Source of the DNA: JBJENW01 sp051880395 | GTDB lineage: Bacteria > Bacillota > Clostridia > Lachnospirales > Lachnospiraceae | DNA length: 42,916 nucleotides | Assembly: GCA_051880395.1 (NCBI GenBank) | Contig: JBJENW010000319.1 | Location: 1-42,916 of the forward strand | Reading direction: 5' to 3' | Program-made: the position numbers and the translations under genes | Notes under the pieces: generated by a model | What the model saw: only the letters and a program-made list of their open reading frames with translations | What the model was told of the DNA's origin: nothing | Databases searched by the model: none | In this document: positions 32,980-40,942 of the stretch, piece by piece | Position numbering within the stretch: the stretch's first letter is position 1 | How the letters are laid out: each line of letters opens with the position of its first letter

Positions 32980-34008
32980 ATGTCAGAACAAGCAAGAATG
33001 TTTTATCAGGAAGATTGTAACCTTTCATTATTGGATGGAAAGACCATCGCTGTTATCGGCTATGGCAGCCAGGGACATGCACATGCATTAAATGCAAAAG
33101 AGTCCGGATGTGATGTGATCATCGGTCTGTATGAAGGAAGCAAATCCTGGGCAAAAGCAGAAAAACAGGGATTTAAAGTATATACAGCAGCAGAAGCTGC
33201 AAAGAAAGCAGACATTATCATGATCCTGATCAATGATGAAAAACAGGCTGATTTGTATAAAAACGATATCGAGCCAAACTTAGAGCCAGGAAATATGTTA
33301 ATGTTCGCACATGGTTTCAATATTCATTATGGATGTATCGTACCTCCGAAGGATGTAGATGTTACCATGATCGCTCCTAAGGGACCGGGTCATACGGTTC
33401 GTTCTGAGTATCAGGCAGGAAAAGGTGTTCCTTGTTTAGTAGCTGTTGAGCAGGATGCGACTGGTAAAGCATTAGAAATCGCTTTGGCTTACTCATTGGC
33501 AATCGGCGGTGCTAGAGCAGGTGTTCTTGAAACTACTTTCAGAACAGAAACAGAAACAGACCTTTTCGGTGAGCAGGCAGTTCTTTGCGGTGGTGTTTGC
33601 GCATTAATGCAGGCTGGTTTCGAAACATTGTGTGAAGCCGGATATGATCCGAGAAATGCTTATTTCGAGTGTATCCATGAAATGAAACTGATCGTAGACT
33701 TGATTTATCAGTCAGGATTCGCTGGAATGAGATATTCTATTTCTAACACTGCTGAATATGGTGATTATATTACAGGACCGAAGCTGATCACAGAAGAGAC
33801 AAAGAAAACAATGAAGAAGATTCTGTCCGATATTCAGGATGGTTCTTTCGCAAAAGAATTCTTATTGGATATGTCTCCGGCAGGACGTCAGGTTCATTTT
33901 AAAGCTATGAGAAAATTAGCTGCTGAGCATCCATCTGAGAAGGTTGGCGAAGAAGTTCGTAAACTTTACAGCTGGAATAATGAAGAAGATAAATTCATCA
34001 ACAACTAG
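32980..34008 (+). CDS. ilvC: Ketol-acid reductoisomerase
   Basis: It converts acetolactate or acetohydroxybutyrate to the dihydroxy acids, using NAD(P)H and magnesium. Starting at ATG 32980 behind AGGAGG, the protein has 342 residues, as expected for the short class I enzyme. The Rossmann motif GYGSQG is at 27-32, and the C-terminal knotted domain has the metal-binding acidic residues (ETETDLFGEQAVLCGG, YFECIHEMKLIVDLIY). Codon usage here is more T-ending (GTTCTT, GCTGGT) than in the defence genes, consistent with high expression. A strong terminator follows. Confidence 0.96.
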   Translation: MSEQARMFYQEDCNLSLLDGKTIAVIGYGSQGHAHALNAKESGCDVIIGLYEGSKSWAKAEKQGFKVYTAAEAAKKADIIMILINDEKQADLYKNDIEPNLEPGNMLMFAHGFNIHYGCIVPPKDVDVTMIAPKGPGHTVRSEYQAGKGVPCLVAVEQDATGKALEIALAYSLAIGGARAGVLETTFRTETETDLFGEQAVLCGGVCALMQAGFETLCEAGYDPRNAYFECIHEMKLIVDLIYQSGFAGMRYSISNTAEYGDYITGPKLITEETKKTMKKILSDIQDGSFAKEFLLDMSPAGRQVHFKAMRKLAAEHPSEKVGEEVRKLYSWNNEEDKFINN

Positions 34009-34026
34009 GAATTTCTTTGTTAAGAT

Positions 34027-34072
34027 AAAGAAGTCCACGTCTCTTTCTAACGAAAGAGACGTGGACTTCTTT
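34027..34072. terminator. Bidirectional terminator between ilvC and the LysR gene
   Basis: A perfect 21-bp stem (34027-34047 with 34052-34072) with a TAAC loop, ending in A/T-rich flanks. It can stop transcription from ilvC on the forward strand and from the convergent regulator gene. Confidence 0.88.
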
Positions 34073-34077
34073 ACATT

Positions 34078-35001
34078 TTATAGATCAATAGAACGGGTAT
34101 AATTTTTAGGATGATAAGATTTGTAAAAGTCAACAAAGTGTGTCAGAGATTTTGACATCGGAATATTTGTATGATAAGCGAAACCAACTTCGCGCTTGTG
34201 AATCGGAATCCCGAGAGGAATTTCAATCAGTTGTTTTTCATCAAGCTCTTTTTGAACAAATTCTTTGATCACGCAGGCAACACCGACACTGATCTTGGCA
34301 AAATCAATCAGAAGATCCATAGATGAAATTTCAATAGAATCTTTGATCTGAATGTGATTTTCCTGAAAATAGTCATCAATATATTGCCGGGTCATATTTT
34401 CTTTATTTAACAGCATCAGCGTGGAGTTTTGTAAGATTTCCTCTTCTGAAATACCGCGAATCTTGAGATTTTTAATGTAATCTTTTGTTGCAACAAAAAT
34501 ATCCTCAATTTCAGAAATATAAGTAAAGTCAATATTTTTCAGTGTATGTGGTTTCCCGATTAAGCCTACATCAATGCGGTCATCTGCCAGAAGCTGCAGT
34601 GTCTGGTTTGTTGACTGGCAGCTGATGGAAATACTAATATGCGGATAGTGGCGGATGAATTCTTTTAAATAGGGCATCAGCATATATTTGCACAGTGTGC
34701 TGCTGACGCCGATCTTTAAGTGCCCGACACCTAATTCAATACTGCGGCGCAGTTTTTCTTCCCCGGTAGATAGCGCTTCGAAGGCTTCTTTTACGTGTGT
34801 GTAGAGCAGGCGGCCTTCATCTGTTAATACGACACCGCGGGAACTACGGGAAAAAAGCTGACAGCCGAGTCCTTCTTCTAACTTTTGAATGGATTTACTG
34901 ATGGCCGGCTGACTGATATAGAGCTGCCTGGCTGCTTTCGAGATATTTCCTGTGTTAGCTACCGTATAAAAAATCCGATAGGAAGATAAATTTTGATTCA
35001 T
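34078..35001 (-). CDS. LysR-family transcriptional regulator
   Basis: The 307-residue protein begins at 35001 with GAGGTGG just upstream on the reverse strand. Residues 1-60 are the winged HTH (YRIFYTVANTGNISKAARQLYISQPAISKSIQKLEEGLG, read in pieces) and the rest is the periplasmic-binding-like effector domain (LKIGVSSTLCKYMLMPYL, DDRIDVGLIG). It is divergent from leuC with a 142-base intergenic region that contains a dyad, so it is likely to regulate leuCD (and perhaps ilv genes) in response to a branched-chain pathway intermediate, as LeuO- and IlvR/YwfK-like regulators do. The effector is not predictable. Confidence 0.92.
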   Translation of the reverse strand: MNQNLSSYRIFYTVANTGNISKAARQLYISQPAISKSIQKLEEGLGCQLFSRSSRGVVLTDEGRLLYTHVKEAFEALSTGEEKLRRSIELGVGHLKIGVSSTLCKYMLMPYLKEFIRHYPHISISISCQSTNQTLQLLADDRIDVGLIGKPHTLKNIDFTYISEIEDIFVATKDYIKNLKIRGISEEEILQNSTLMLLNKENMTRQYIDDYFQENHIQIKDSIEISSMDLLIDFAKISVGVACVIKEFVQKELDEKQLIEIPLGIPIHKREVGFAYHTNIPMSKSLTHFVDFYKSYHPKNYTRSIDL

Positions 35002-35065
35002 AAAATACCACCTCTATTATAACCTGTATGAATGATAAATATATACAATGAGTATTTTCATTATA

Positions 35066-35084
35066 CTACAAATTGTGGTAGAAT
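35066..35084 (+). promoter_or_regulatory. leuC promoter region with dyad, probable LysR binding site
   Basis: CTAC (35066-35069) and GTAG (35078-35081) form an interrupted dyad that overlaps a -10-like TAGAAT (35079-35084); the matching -35 region is weak (TTTCAT), fitting an activator-dependent promoter. It lies in the divergent spacer between the LysR gene and leuC. Confidence 0.45.
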
Positions 35085-35143
35085 AGCAATAAATAGATAA
35101 AGAAAACGCTTTGCTCGCGATAACTTTTAAGGAGGAAATAATC

Positions 35144-36403
35144 ATGGGAATGACAATGACACAAAAAATCCTGGCAGCACATGCCGGATTAGAATCCGTA
35201 AGTGCAGGACAGTTGATCATGGCTGATCTGGACCTGGTTCTTGGAAACGATATCACATCTCCGGTTGCGATTCATGAGATGGAGAAACTGAAGAAACAAG
35301 AGGTATTTGATAAGGACAAGGTAGCACTGGTATTGGATCACTTTGTGCCAAACAAAGATATCAAATCGGCTCAGCACTGTAAATGTGTTCGTGAGTTTGC
35401 TTGTAAACATGATGTTACAAACTTTTTTGATGTAGGAGAAATGGGAATTGAGCATGCCCTGCTCCCGGAAAAAGGGTTGACGGTTGCAGGTGATGTAATC
35501 ATTGGTGCAGATTCTCACACTTGTACTTATGGAGCACTTGGTGCTTTTTCAACAGGCGTGGGAAGCACGGATATGGCTGCCGGAATGGTGACAGGTCAGG
35601 CATGGTTTAAAGTTCCATCGGCAATCAAATTCAATATCGTTGGAAAACCGGCAAAATGGGTAAGCGGAAAAGACGTGATCCTACATATTATCGGTATGAT
35701 CGGCGTAGATGGAGCATTATACAAATCCATGGAATTTACAGGCGAAGGAATCAAAAATCTGACGATGGATGATCGTTTTACGATCGCGAATATGGCAATT
35801 GAAGCCGGAGCAAAAAATGGTATCTTCCCAGTGGATGATCTTACAAAAGCATATATGCAAGAGCATTCGAAACGGGACTATAAGGTTTATGAAGCAGATC
35901 CGGATGCAGAGTATGATGCAGAATATACGATCGATCTGAGTGAATTAAAACCGACAGTTGCTTTTCCACACTTGCCAGAAAATACAAAGACGGTAGAAGA
36001 AGCGGGAGATATAAAAATAGATCAAGTAGTGATTGGTTCCTGTACAAACGGTCGGTTGGATGACCTTCGGATAGCTGCTAAGGTATTGGAAGGTAAAAAA
36101 GTGAAAAAAGGTATTCGCTGTATCGTGATTCCGGCTACACAGCAGATTTATCTGGATGCAATGGAAGAGGGACTGATCAAGGCGTTTATCGAGGCAGGTG
36201 CAGTTGTCAGTACACCGACTTGCGGACCGTGTCTTGGTGGTTATATGGGAATCCTCGCAGAAGGGGAACGGTGTGTTTCTACAACCAATCGAAACTTTGT
36301 TGGCCGTATGGGACATGTGGATTCCGAGATTTATTTAGCAAACCCGGCAGTTGCTGCAGCTAGTGCAATTGCAGGAAAGCTGTGCACACCGGACGAGATA
36401 TAG
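35144..36403 (+). CDS. leuC: 3-isopropylmalate dehydratase large subunit
   Basis: With LeuD it isomerises 2- to 3-isopropylmalate in leucine synthesis. The ATG at 35144 sits behind AGGAGG; the longer open frame upstream lacks a site. The 419-residue protein is the shorter, HacA-like form. The three cysteines that hold the 4Fe-4S cluster are present: Cys300 (GSCTNGR) and Cys360/Cys363 (TCGPCLGG). The substrate loop DSHTCTYGALGAFSTGVGS is intact. leuD follows 12 bases later; leuA and leuB are not in this window. Confidence 0.95.
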   Translation: MGMTMTQKILAAHAGLESVSAGQLIMADLDLVLGNDITSPVAIHEMEKLKKQEVFDKDKVALVLDHFVPNKDIKSAQHCKCVREFACKHDVTNFFDVGEMGIEHALLPEKGLTVAGDVIIGADSHTCTYGALGAFSTGVGSTDMAAGMVTGQAWFKVPSAIKFNIVGKPAKWVSGKDVILHIIGMIGVDGALYKSMEFTGEGIKNLTMDDRFTIANMAIEAGAKNGIFPVDDLTKAYMQEHSKRDYKVYEADPDAEYDAEYTIDLSELKPTVAFPHLPENTKTVEEAGDIKIDQVVIGSCTNGRLDDLRIAAKVLEGKKVKKGIRCIVIPATQQIYLDAMEEGLIKAFIEAGAVVSTPTCGPCLGGYMGILAEGERCVSTTNRNFVGRMGHVDSEIYLANPAVAAASAIAGKLCTPDEI

Positions 36404-36415
36404 GAGGATTTGTAA

Positions 36416-36904
36416 ATGAATGCACAAGGACGAGTTTTTAAGTTTGGCGATAATGTAGATACAGATGTCATTATTCCGGCACGTTATCTGAATTCCTCAG
36501 ATCCGGCGGAACTGGCAGAACATTGTATGGAAGATATCGACAATACATTTGTGAAAAAAGTAAATAAAGGTGATATCATTGTAGCGAATAAGAATTTTGG
36601 CTGCGGTTCTTCTAGAGAACATGCACCGATTGCGATCAAAGCGGCTGGTGTCAGCTGTGTCATTGCAGAAACATTCGCCAGAATTTTTTACCGGAATGCC
36701 ATTAATATCGGTCTGCCGATCATTGAATGTCCGGAAGCGGCAAAAGGAATTGAAGAAGGCGATGATGTAGAAGTAAATTTTGATAGTGGAGTTATTACAA
36801 ATCATACGAAAAATACTTCTTTTCAGGGACAGGCATTCCCGAAATTTATGCAGAAAATTATTGCCAGCGAAGGATTGATCAATTATATCAACCAGACAAA
36901 ATAA
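36416..36904 (+). CDS. leuD: 3-isopropylmalate dehydratase small subunit
   Basis: The 162-residue swivel-domain partner of LeuC, starting behind TAGGAGG. Family motifs are GDNVDTDVIIPARYL near the N-terminus, NFGCGSSREHAPIA and FARIFYRNAINIGLP. Length is normal for the short form that pairs with HacA-type LeuC. It is followed at once by a terminator. Confidence 0.95.
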   Translation: MNAQGRVFKFGDNVDTDVIIPARYLNSSDPAELAEHCMEDIDNTFVKKVNKGDIIVANKNFGCGSSREHAPIAIKAAGVSCVIAETFARIFYRNAINIGLPIIECPEAAKGIEEGDDVEVNFDSGVITNHTKNTSFQGQAFPKFMQKIIASEGLINYINQTK

Positions 36905-36908
36905 AAGA

Positions 36909-36936
36909 GAAGGCTGTTTTTACAGCCTTCTTTTTT
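36909..36936 (+). terminator. Intrinsic terminator after leuD
   Basis: GAAGGCTGT (36909-36917) pairs with ACAGCCTTC (36922-36930) over a 4-base loop and is followed by six Ts. Confidence 0.9.
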
Positions 36937-37744
36937 AAACACATTCTGTTTTGCAGTTTTTTAAAAAAGAAAGATATTTATTGGATAGTTGAAGGGAAGT
37001 ATAAATATCAGCATACTCTCTGGGGCTTAGATCTATAATATAGTTTTCAGGGAAATTGCGTAGGATGCCATGATCTTTTGCCAAATCGACAGCCTTGTTA
37101 TAGGCGATCGCAGCGGTTACCTCATCTGGGAAGCTACCAACAACAAAATAACCATTGATGTGAATGCGCGTTTTATAACGGGTGGGAATAGCAGACGTTT
37201 CTTTTATTACCCCATAGTATCGATTGATGATTTCAATGTTGGAATAGCGAAAATCAGTCGAATCGCCGTTTACAAATCGATAATCGCGGTCTTTGACACT
37301 ATAGCTTTTAATGCCGTAGCGCTCTAAAATGGAGTACTGCATCCCATAATCATTGACATACAGATGGCCGTTTCGCTGCAAAATCCGATGACTGGAATAA
37401 TAAAACAGATCATCCGTGTCAAACTTCAAGTCCATCTTTGGGGTCAGATAATAGTGAAAAAAACTGGAGCGCAGATAAATCGGCGTTTTGAAATAAATAT
37501 GGTTATCGCGAAAATTGAGCAGGCTCACAATCCGGTCAAAAGTCAATATATATTGGGCTGGTACAAGCTGTTCGATTGTAATGGAAGGGTCGGTTACAAT
37601 CTGATTTGCCTGTATATATGCCAGATGTGCTTCGTCCTCTGTCTGGTAGCTGCCAAGCGAAATATGTTTGTTCTGATAGGTTATACTGGAACGATAATAA
37701 GGTGTTCCATCTTTTTTTGTTGCGTAATATACCCCGGAAAGCAT
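36935..37744 (-). CDS. AP2/HNH-like DNA-binding protein
   Basis: The 269-residue protein starts at 37744 behind AAGGAG. The N-terminus (YYATKKDGTPYYRSSITYQ, then HISLGSYQTEDEAHLAYIQA) and residues ~190-235 (TRIHINGYFVVGSFPDEV, AAIAYNKAVDLAKDHG) both resemble AP2-type domains, which bind DNA. Between them, GHLYVNDYG, RFVNGDSTDFRYSNIEII recalls the HNH endonuclease layout of intron- or phage-type homing enzymes, but I cannot identify a full set of HNH catalytic residues. It may be a domesticated homing-endonuclease relative acting as a regulator. It is alone on its strand between two biosynthetic operons. Confidence 0.6.
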   Translation of the reverse strand: MLSGVYYATKKDGTPYYRSSITYQNKHISLGSYQTEDEAHLAYIQANQIVTDPSITIEQLVPAQYILTFDRIVSLLNFRDNHIYFKTPIYLRSSFFHYYLTPKMDLKFDTDDLFYYSSHRILQRNGHLYVNDYGMQYSILERYGIKSYSVKDRDYRFVNGDSTDFRYSNIEIINRYYGVIKETSAIPTRYKTRIHINGYFVVGSFPDEVTAAIAYNKAVDLAKDHGILRNFPENYIIDLSPREYADIYTSLQLSNKYLSFLKNCKTECV

Positions 37745-37885
37745 AAAGATTCTCCTTTTTCATATTATTTTGTAAAATTCCCTCATTTATAGATAATATA
37801 TCATATTTTGTCGAAAAAAAACAGACTGAATTTTGTGTAAAAAATAACTGGTCATGTACGAATTCAGAAACCTAAAAAAGAAACA

Positions 37886-37951
37886 TTTACAGATTACCGA
37901 AAAGATGGTATAGTTTGAAACGGATAGTATTCCGAAAAGAAACTATACCAT
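37886..37951 (+). promoter_or_regulatory. Promoter with overlapping inverted-repeat operator for the pan operon
   Basis: TTTACA (37886-37891), a 17-base spacer and TATAGT (37909-37914) form a sigma-A promoter. The -10 box is embedded in ATGGTATAGTTT (37905-37916), which recurs as its exact reverse complement AAACTATACCAT at 37940-37951. Between the two arms is a smaller dyad CGGATAGTATTCCG (37921-37934). Since the left arm lies upstream of the expected transcript start, the repeat should act as DNA, most simply as a repressor operator. Confidence 0.7.
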
Positions 37952-38003
37952 GACAGCACGAGAAAAAAATGTGATTTTCCGCCGGCAGAAAGGTGGGAGG
38001 CCT

Positions 38004-38849
38004 ATGAAAATGCAGATGGGATTTATCGGTGCGGGGAAAGTTGGATATTCCCTGGGACGCTACTTTACAGAACATGGACAAAAGGTAGCGGGCTATTACA
38101 GCCAACATGCACAATCCGCAGCAGACGCTGCTGCTTTTACAGAATCCAGACAATTTCAGACAATCAACGAATTGGTAGAAAAAAGCGATGTGCTTTTTCT
38201 AACCGTTCCGGATGGGAAAATTGCAGAAGTTTGGGAGCAGGTAAAAACCTGTAAGATCGCGCAGAAATTAATCTGTCATTGCAGTGGTGCGATGACATCA
38301 GAAGTCTTTTCGGACATTGACCAGTATGAGGCATATGGTTATTCTATCCATCCGCTCTTTGCAATCCATGATAAATACGAATCCTACAAAGAGCTTTCCA
38401 AAAGTTTTTTTACAATTGAAGGACATGAGAAGTACCGTTCCTTTTGGACAGAATTGTTCTCGGAAATGGGAAATGCAGTTCAAGTAATTCCCAAAGAAGG
38501 AAAAACACGCTATCATGCGGCGGCAGCAATTGCCAGCAACTTGATGGTGGCGCTGGTACATTTCAGCGAAAAAGAATTAGAAGAAAGCGGTTTTTCGCCG
38601 GAAAATGCAAGAAAAGCACTTTCACCAATTCTTTCCACAAACTTGGAACATATTTTGGAAAGCGGCTGCGTACAGGCATTGACGGGTCCGTTGGAACGCA
38701 ATGACCTACAGACGGTGCAGAAACATTTAGGCGTATTAGAAGGAAACGACAGGGAAATTTATAAAAGTCTGTCGCGTGAGCTTATAGAGATTGCGCAGAA
38801 AAAAAATCCGGAGCGTACTTATAATAAGATGGAGGAATTATTAAAATGA
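38004..38849 (+). CDS. panG: Rossmann/DUF2520 protein, probable ketopantoate reductase PanG
   Basis: The ATG at 38004 has GGGAGG upstream; the 281-residue protein begins with a Rossmann motif MGFIGAGKVG (Gly9-x-Gly11-x-x-Gly14) and ends in a helical dimerisation domain (KTRYHAAAAIASNLMVALVHF, and TGPLERNDLQTVQKHLG) of the DUF2520 type. DUF2520 proteins described as PanG reduce ketopantoate to pantoate in bacteria that lack PanE/ApbA. It overlaps panB by ATGA and is the first gene of panG-panB-panC-panD-coaBC; no panE is present here, so it fills the only missing step. Function inferred from family and context, not from a visible catalytic signature. Confidence 0.82.
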   Translation: MKMQMGFIGAGKVGYSLGRYFTEHGQKVAGYYSQHAQSAADAAAFTESRQFQTINELVEKSDVLFLTVPDGKIAEVWEQVKTCKIAQKLICHCSGAMTSEVFSDIDQYEAYGYSIHPLFAIHDKYESYKELSKSFFTIEGHEKYRSFWTELFSEMGNAVQVIPKEGKTRYHAAAAIASNLMVALVHFSEKELEESGFSPENARKALSPILSTNLEHILESGCVQALTGPLERNDLQTVQKHLGVLEGNDREIYKSLSRELIEIAQKKNPERTYNKMEELLK

Positions 38850-39673
38850 AAAACACAGTTTTAACCATTCAAAAGCAGAAAGAAGAAGGAAAAAAAATTA
38901 CAATGCTGACATGCTATGATTACTCCATGGCGAAGCTGATGGATGAAGCAGGGATCAATATGCTTTTGGTTGGGGATTCTCTGGGAAATGTGATTCTTGG
39001 TTACGAGGACACCCTGTCTGTCACAATGGAGGATATGCTGCATCATACAGCGGCAGTTGCAAGGGGTGCAAAAAATGCGATCGTGGTAGGAGATATGCCA
39101 TTTATGTCGTATCAGACCTCCGTATATGACGCCGTTGTAAATGCCGGACGTTTTATGAAGGAAGGGCGCGCAAACATGGTGAAGTTAGAGGGGGGCGCAT
39201 CTGTGTGCCCGCAGATCCGTGCCATTGTGGATGCATCGATTCCGGTCTGCGCACATCTGGGATTGACACCACAATCCATCAATGCATTTGGTGGTCACAG
39301 GGTGCAGGGGAAGAGCGAAGAAGCAGCCCGAAAATTAGTTGAGGATGCAAAAAAAGTGGAAGAAGCAGGTGCTTCGGCAATTGTACTTGAGGCAATACCG
39401 GCAAAGTTAGCAGAGTTGATCACAAAATCCGTTCATATTCCGACGATTGGCATTGGTGCTGGAAATGGATGTGATGGACAGGTACTTGTCTATCAGGATA
39501 TGCTGGGAATGTTTGATGATTTTACACCGAAATTTGTGCGTCGGTTTGCAAATGTCGGAGAGATCATGAAACAGGCATTTCATGATTACATTGAGGCTGT
39601 GGAAGACAAAAGTTTCCCGGCAGCGGAGCACACTTATAAAATAGATGATGATATTATTGAGAAACTTTATTAG
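38846..39673 (+). CDS. panB: 3-methyl-2-oxobutanoate hydroxymethyltransferase
   Basis: First step of pantothenate synthesis: adds a hydroxymethyl group from methylene-tetrahydrofolate to ketoisovalerate. The 275-residue protein has the usual blocks TMLTCYDYSMAKLMDEAG, LVGDSLGNVILGYEDTL, KLEGGASVCPQIRAIVDASI, HLGLTPQSINAFGGHRVQG, and IGIGAGNGCDGQVLVYQD. Normal length. The gene is translationally coupled to panG. Confidence 0.97.
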   Translation: MKNTVLTIQKQKEEGKKITMLTCYDYSMAKLMDEAGINMLLVGDSLGNVILGYEDTLSVTMEDMLHHTAAVARGAKNAIVVGDMPFMSYQTSVYDAVVNAGRFMKEGRANMVKLEGGASVCPQIRAIVDASIPVCAHLGLTPQSINAFGGHRVQGKSEEAARKLVEDAKKVEEAGASAIVLEAIPAKLAELITKSVHIPTIGIGAGNGCDGQVLVYQDMLGMFDDFTPKFVRRFANVGEIMKQAFHDYIEAVEDKSFPAAEHTYKIDDDIIEKLY

Positions 39674-39685
39674 AAAGGAAATCAT

Positions 39686-40528
39686 ATGAAAATAGTAACA
39701 ACCATTAAAGAAGTTCGAGAAATTGTAAAAGAATGGAAAAAGGAAGGAAAAACAGTCGCACTTGTTCCAACCATGGGATATCTGCATGAGGGACATGGAA
39801 GTCTGATCACGCGTGCAAGAAAGGAAAACGATAAAGTCGTTGTCAGCATTTTCGTTAATCCGATGCAGTTTGGACCAACCGAAGATTTGGCGAGTTATCC
39901 GCGGGATCTGGAAAAAGACAGTGCGTTTTGTGAAAGCCTTGGTGCAGATTTGATTTTTCATCCGGAAGCGGAAGAAATGTATACAGATGGATTTTGTTCA
40001 TATGTAGACATGGATGTGTTGACAAAAGAATTGTGCGGATTGAGCAGACCGGTACATTTCCGCGGTGTTTGTACGGTGGTTAGCAAATTGTTCCATATAG
40101 TGGCACCGGACCGCGCGTATTTTGGACAGAAAGATGCACAACAGCTTGCGGTGATCCGACGCATGGTGCAGGATTTAAATATGGATATTGAAATCGTAGG
40201 ATGTCCGATCGTTCGGGAAGAGGACGGACTGGCAAAGAGTTCACGAAACACGTATCTGTCAGCGGAAGAGAGAAAAGCAGCTCTTTGCTTATCAAGAAGT
40301 ATTCGTTTGGGACAGAGTATGGTAAAAGAAGGCGAAACAGATGCAAAAAAAGTGTTAGACGCAATGAAAGCAGAAATTGAAAAAGAGCCATTAGCAAAAA
40401 TTGACTATGTAAAATGTGTAAATGGTCTGACAATGCAGCAGCAGGGTACGGTGACGGTGCCGACATTGGTTGCAATTGCCGTTTATATTGGTAAGACACG
40501 ATTGATCGATAACTTTATCGTAGAGTAA
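39686..40528 (+). CDS. panC: Pantoate-beta-alanine ligase
   Basis: ATP-dependent condensation of pantoate and beta-alanine to pantothenate. The 280-residue protein begins behind AGAAAGGA, shows the nucleotidyltransferase motif PTMGYLHEGHGSLI (HxGH), the substrate segment FVNPMQFGPTEDL, and the DGLAKSSRNTYLS motif equivalent to KMSKS. Complete; 12 bases separate it from each neighbour. Confidence 0.97.
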   Translation: MKIVTTIKEVREIVKEWKKEGKTVALVPTMGYLHEGHGSLITRARKENDKVVVSIFVNPMQFGPTEDLASYPRDLEKDSAFCESLGADLIFHPEAEEMYTDGFCSYVDMDVLTKELCGLSRPVHFRGVCTVVSKLFHIVAPDRAYFGQKDAQQLAVIRRMVQDLNMDIEIVGCPIVREEDGLAKSSRNTYLSAEERKAALCLSRSIRLGQSMVKEGETDAKKVLDAMKAEIEKEPLAKIDYVKCVNGLTMQQQGTVTVPTLVAIAVYIGKTRLIDNFIVE

Positions 40529-40540
40529 GGAGGTTTTATT

Positions 40541-40933
40541 ATGCAGCTCGAAATGTTAAAAGGAAAAATTCACCGTGCAACTGTAAAACAGGCAGAATTG
40601 GATTATGTTGGAAGTATTACTGTAGATTCAGATCTGCTGAAAGCTTCCGGTATTTTAGAATATGAAAAAGTACAGATTGTGGATATCGATAACGGAAATC
40701 GTTTTGAAACTTATACGATCGCCGGCGAGGCAGGATCTGGTATGATCTGTCTCAATGGTGCAGCAGCCCGCTGTGTCTCTGTCAATGATAAAATTATCAT
40801 TATGTGTTATGCACAGATGACACCGGAGGAAGCAAAAACAAATCCACCGAAAGTAGTATTTGTAGATGAGGAAAATAGGATTGAACGTGTGACAAATTAT
40901 GAGAAACACGGTCGATTGGTTGACATGAAATAG
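40541..40933 (+). CDS. panD: Aspartate 1-decarboxylase (pyruvoyl enzyme)
   Basis: Makes beta-alanine for the PanC reaction. The 130-residue precursor has the self-cleavage site Gly24-Ser25 (YVGSITVD), Tyr58-like and Arg residues in the ENGNRFETY-type region (DNGNRFETYTIAGEAGSG) and the conserved NGAAARCV block. Standard length, strong GGAGG site before the start. Confidence 0.96.
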   Translation: MQLEMLKGKIHRATVKQAELDYVGSITVDSDLLKASGILEYEKVQIVDIDNGNRFETYTIAGEAGSGMICLNGAAARCVSVNDKIIIMCYAQMTPEEAKTNPPKVVFVDEENRIERVTNYEKHGRLVDMK

Positions 40934-40942
40934 GAGAAGACG

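Noticed and set aside
37364..37792. 142-residue forward open frame opposite the AP2/HNH-like gene
   Set aside because: Antisense to a gene with a good AAGGAG site and recognisable domain pattern; the forward frame has neither.
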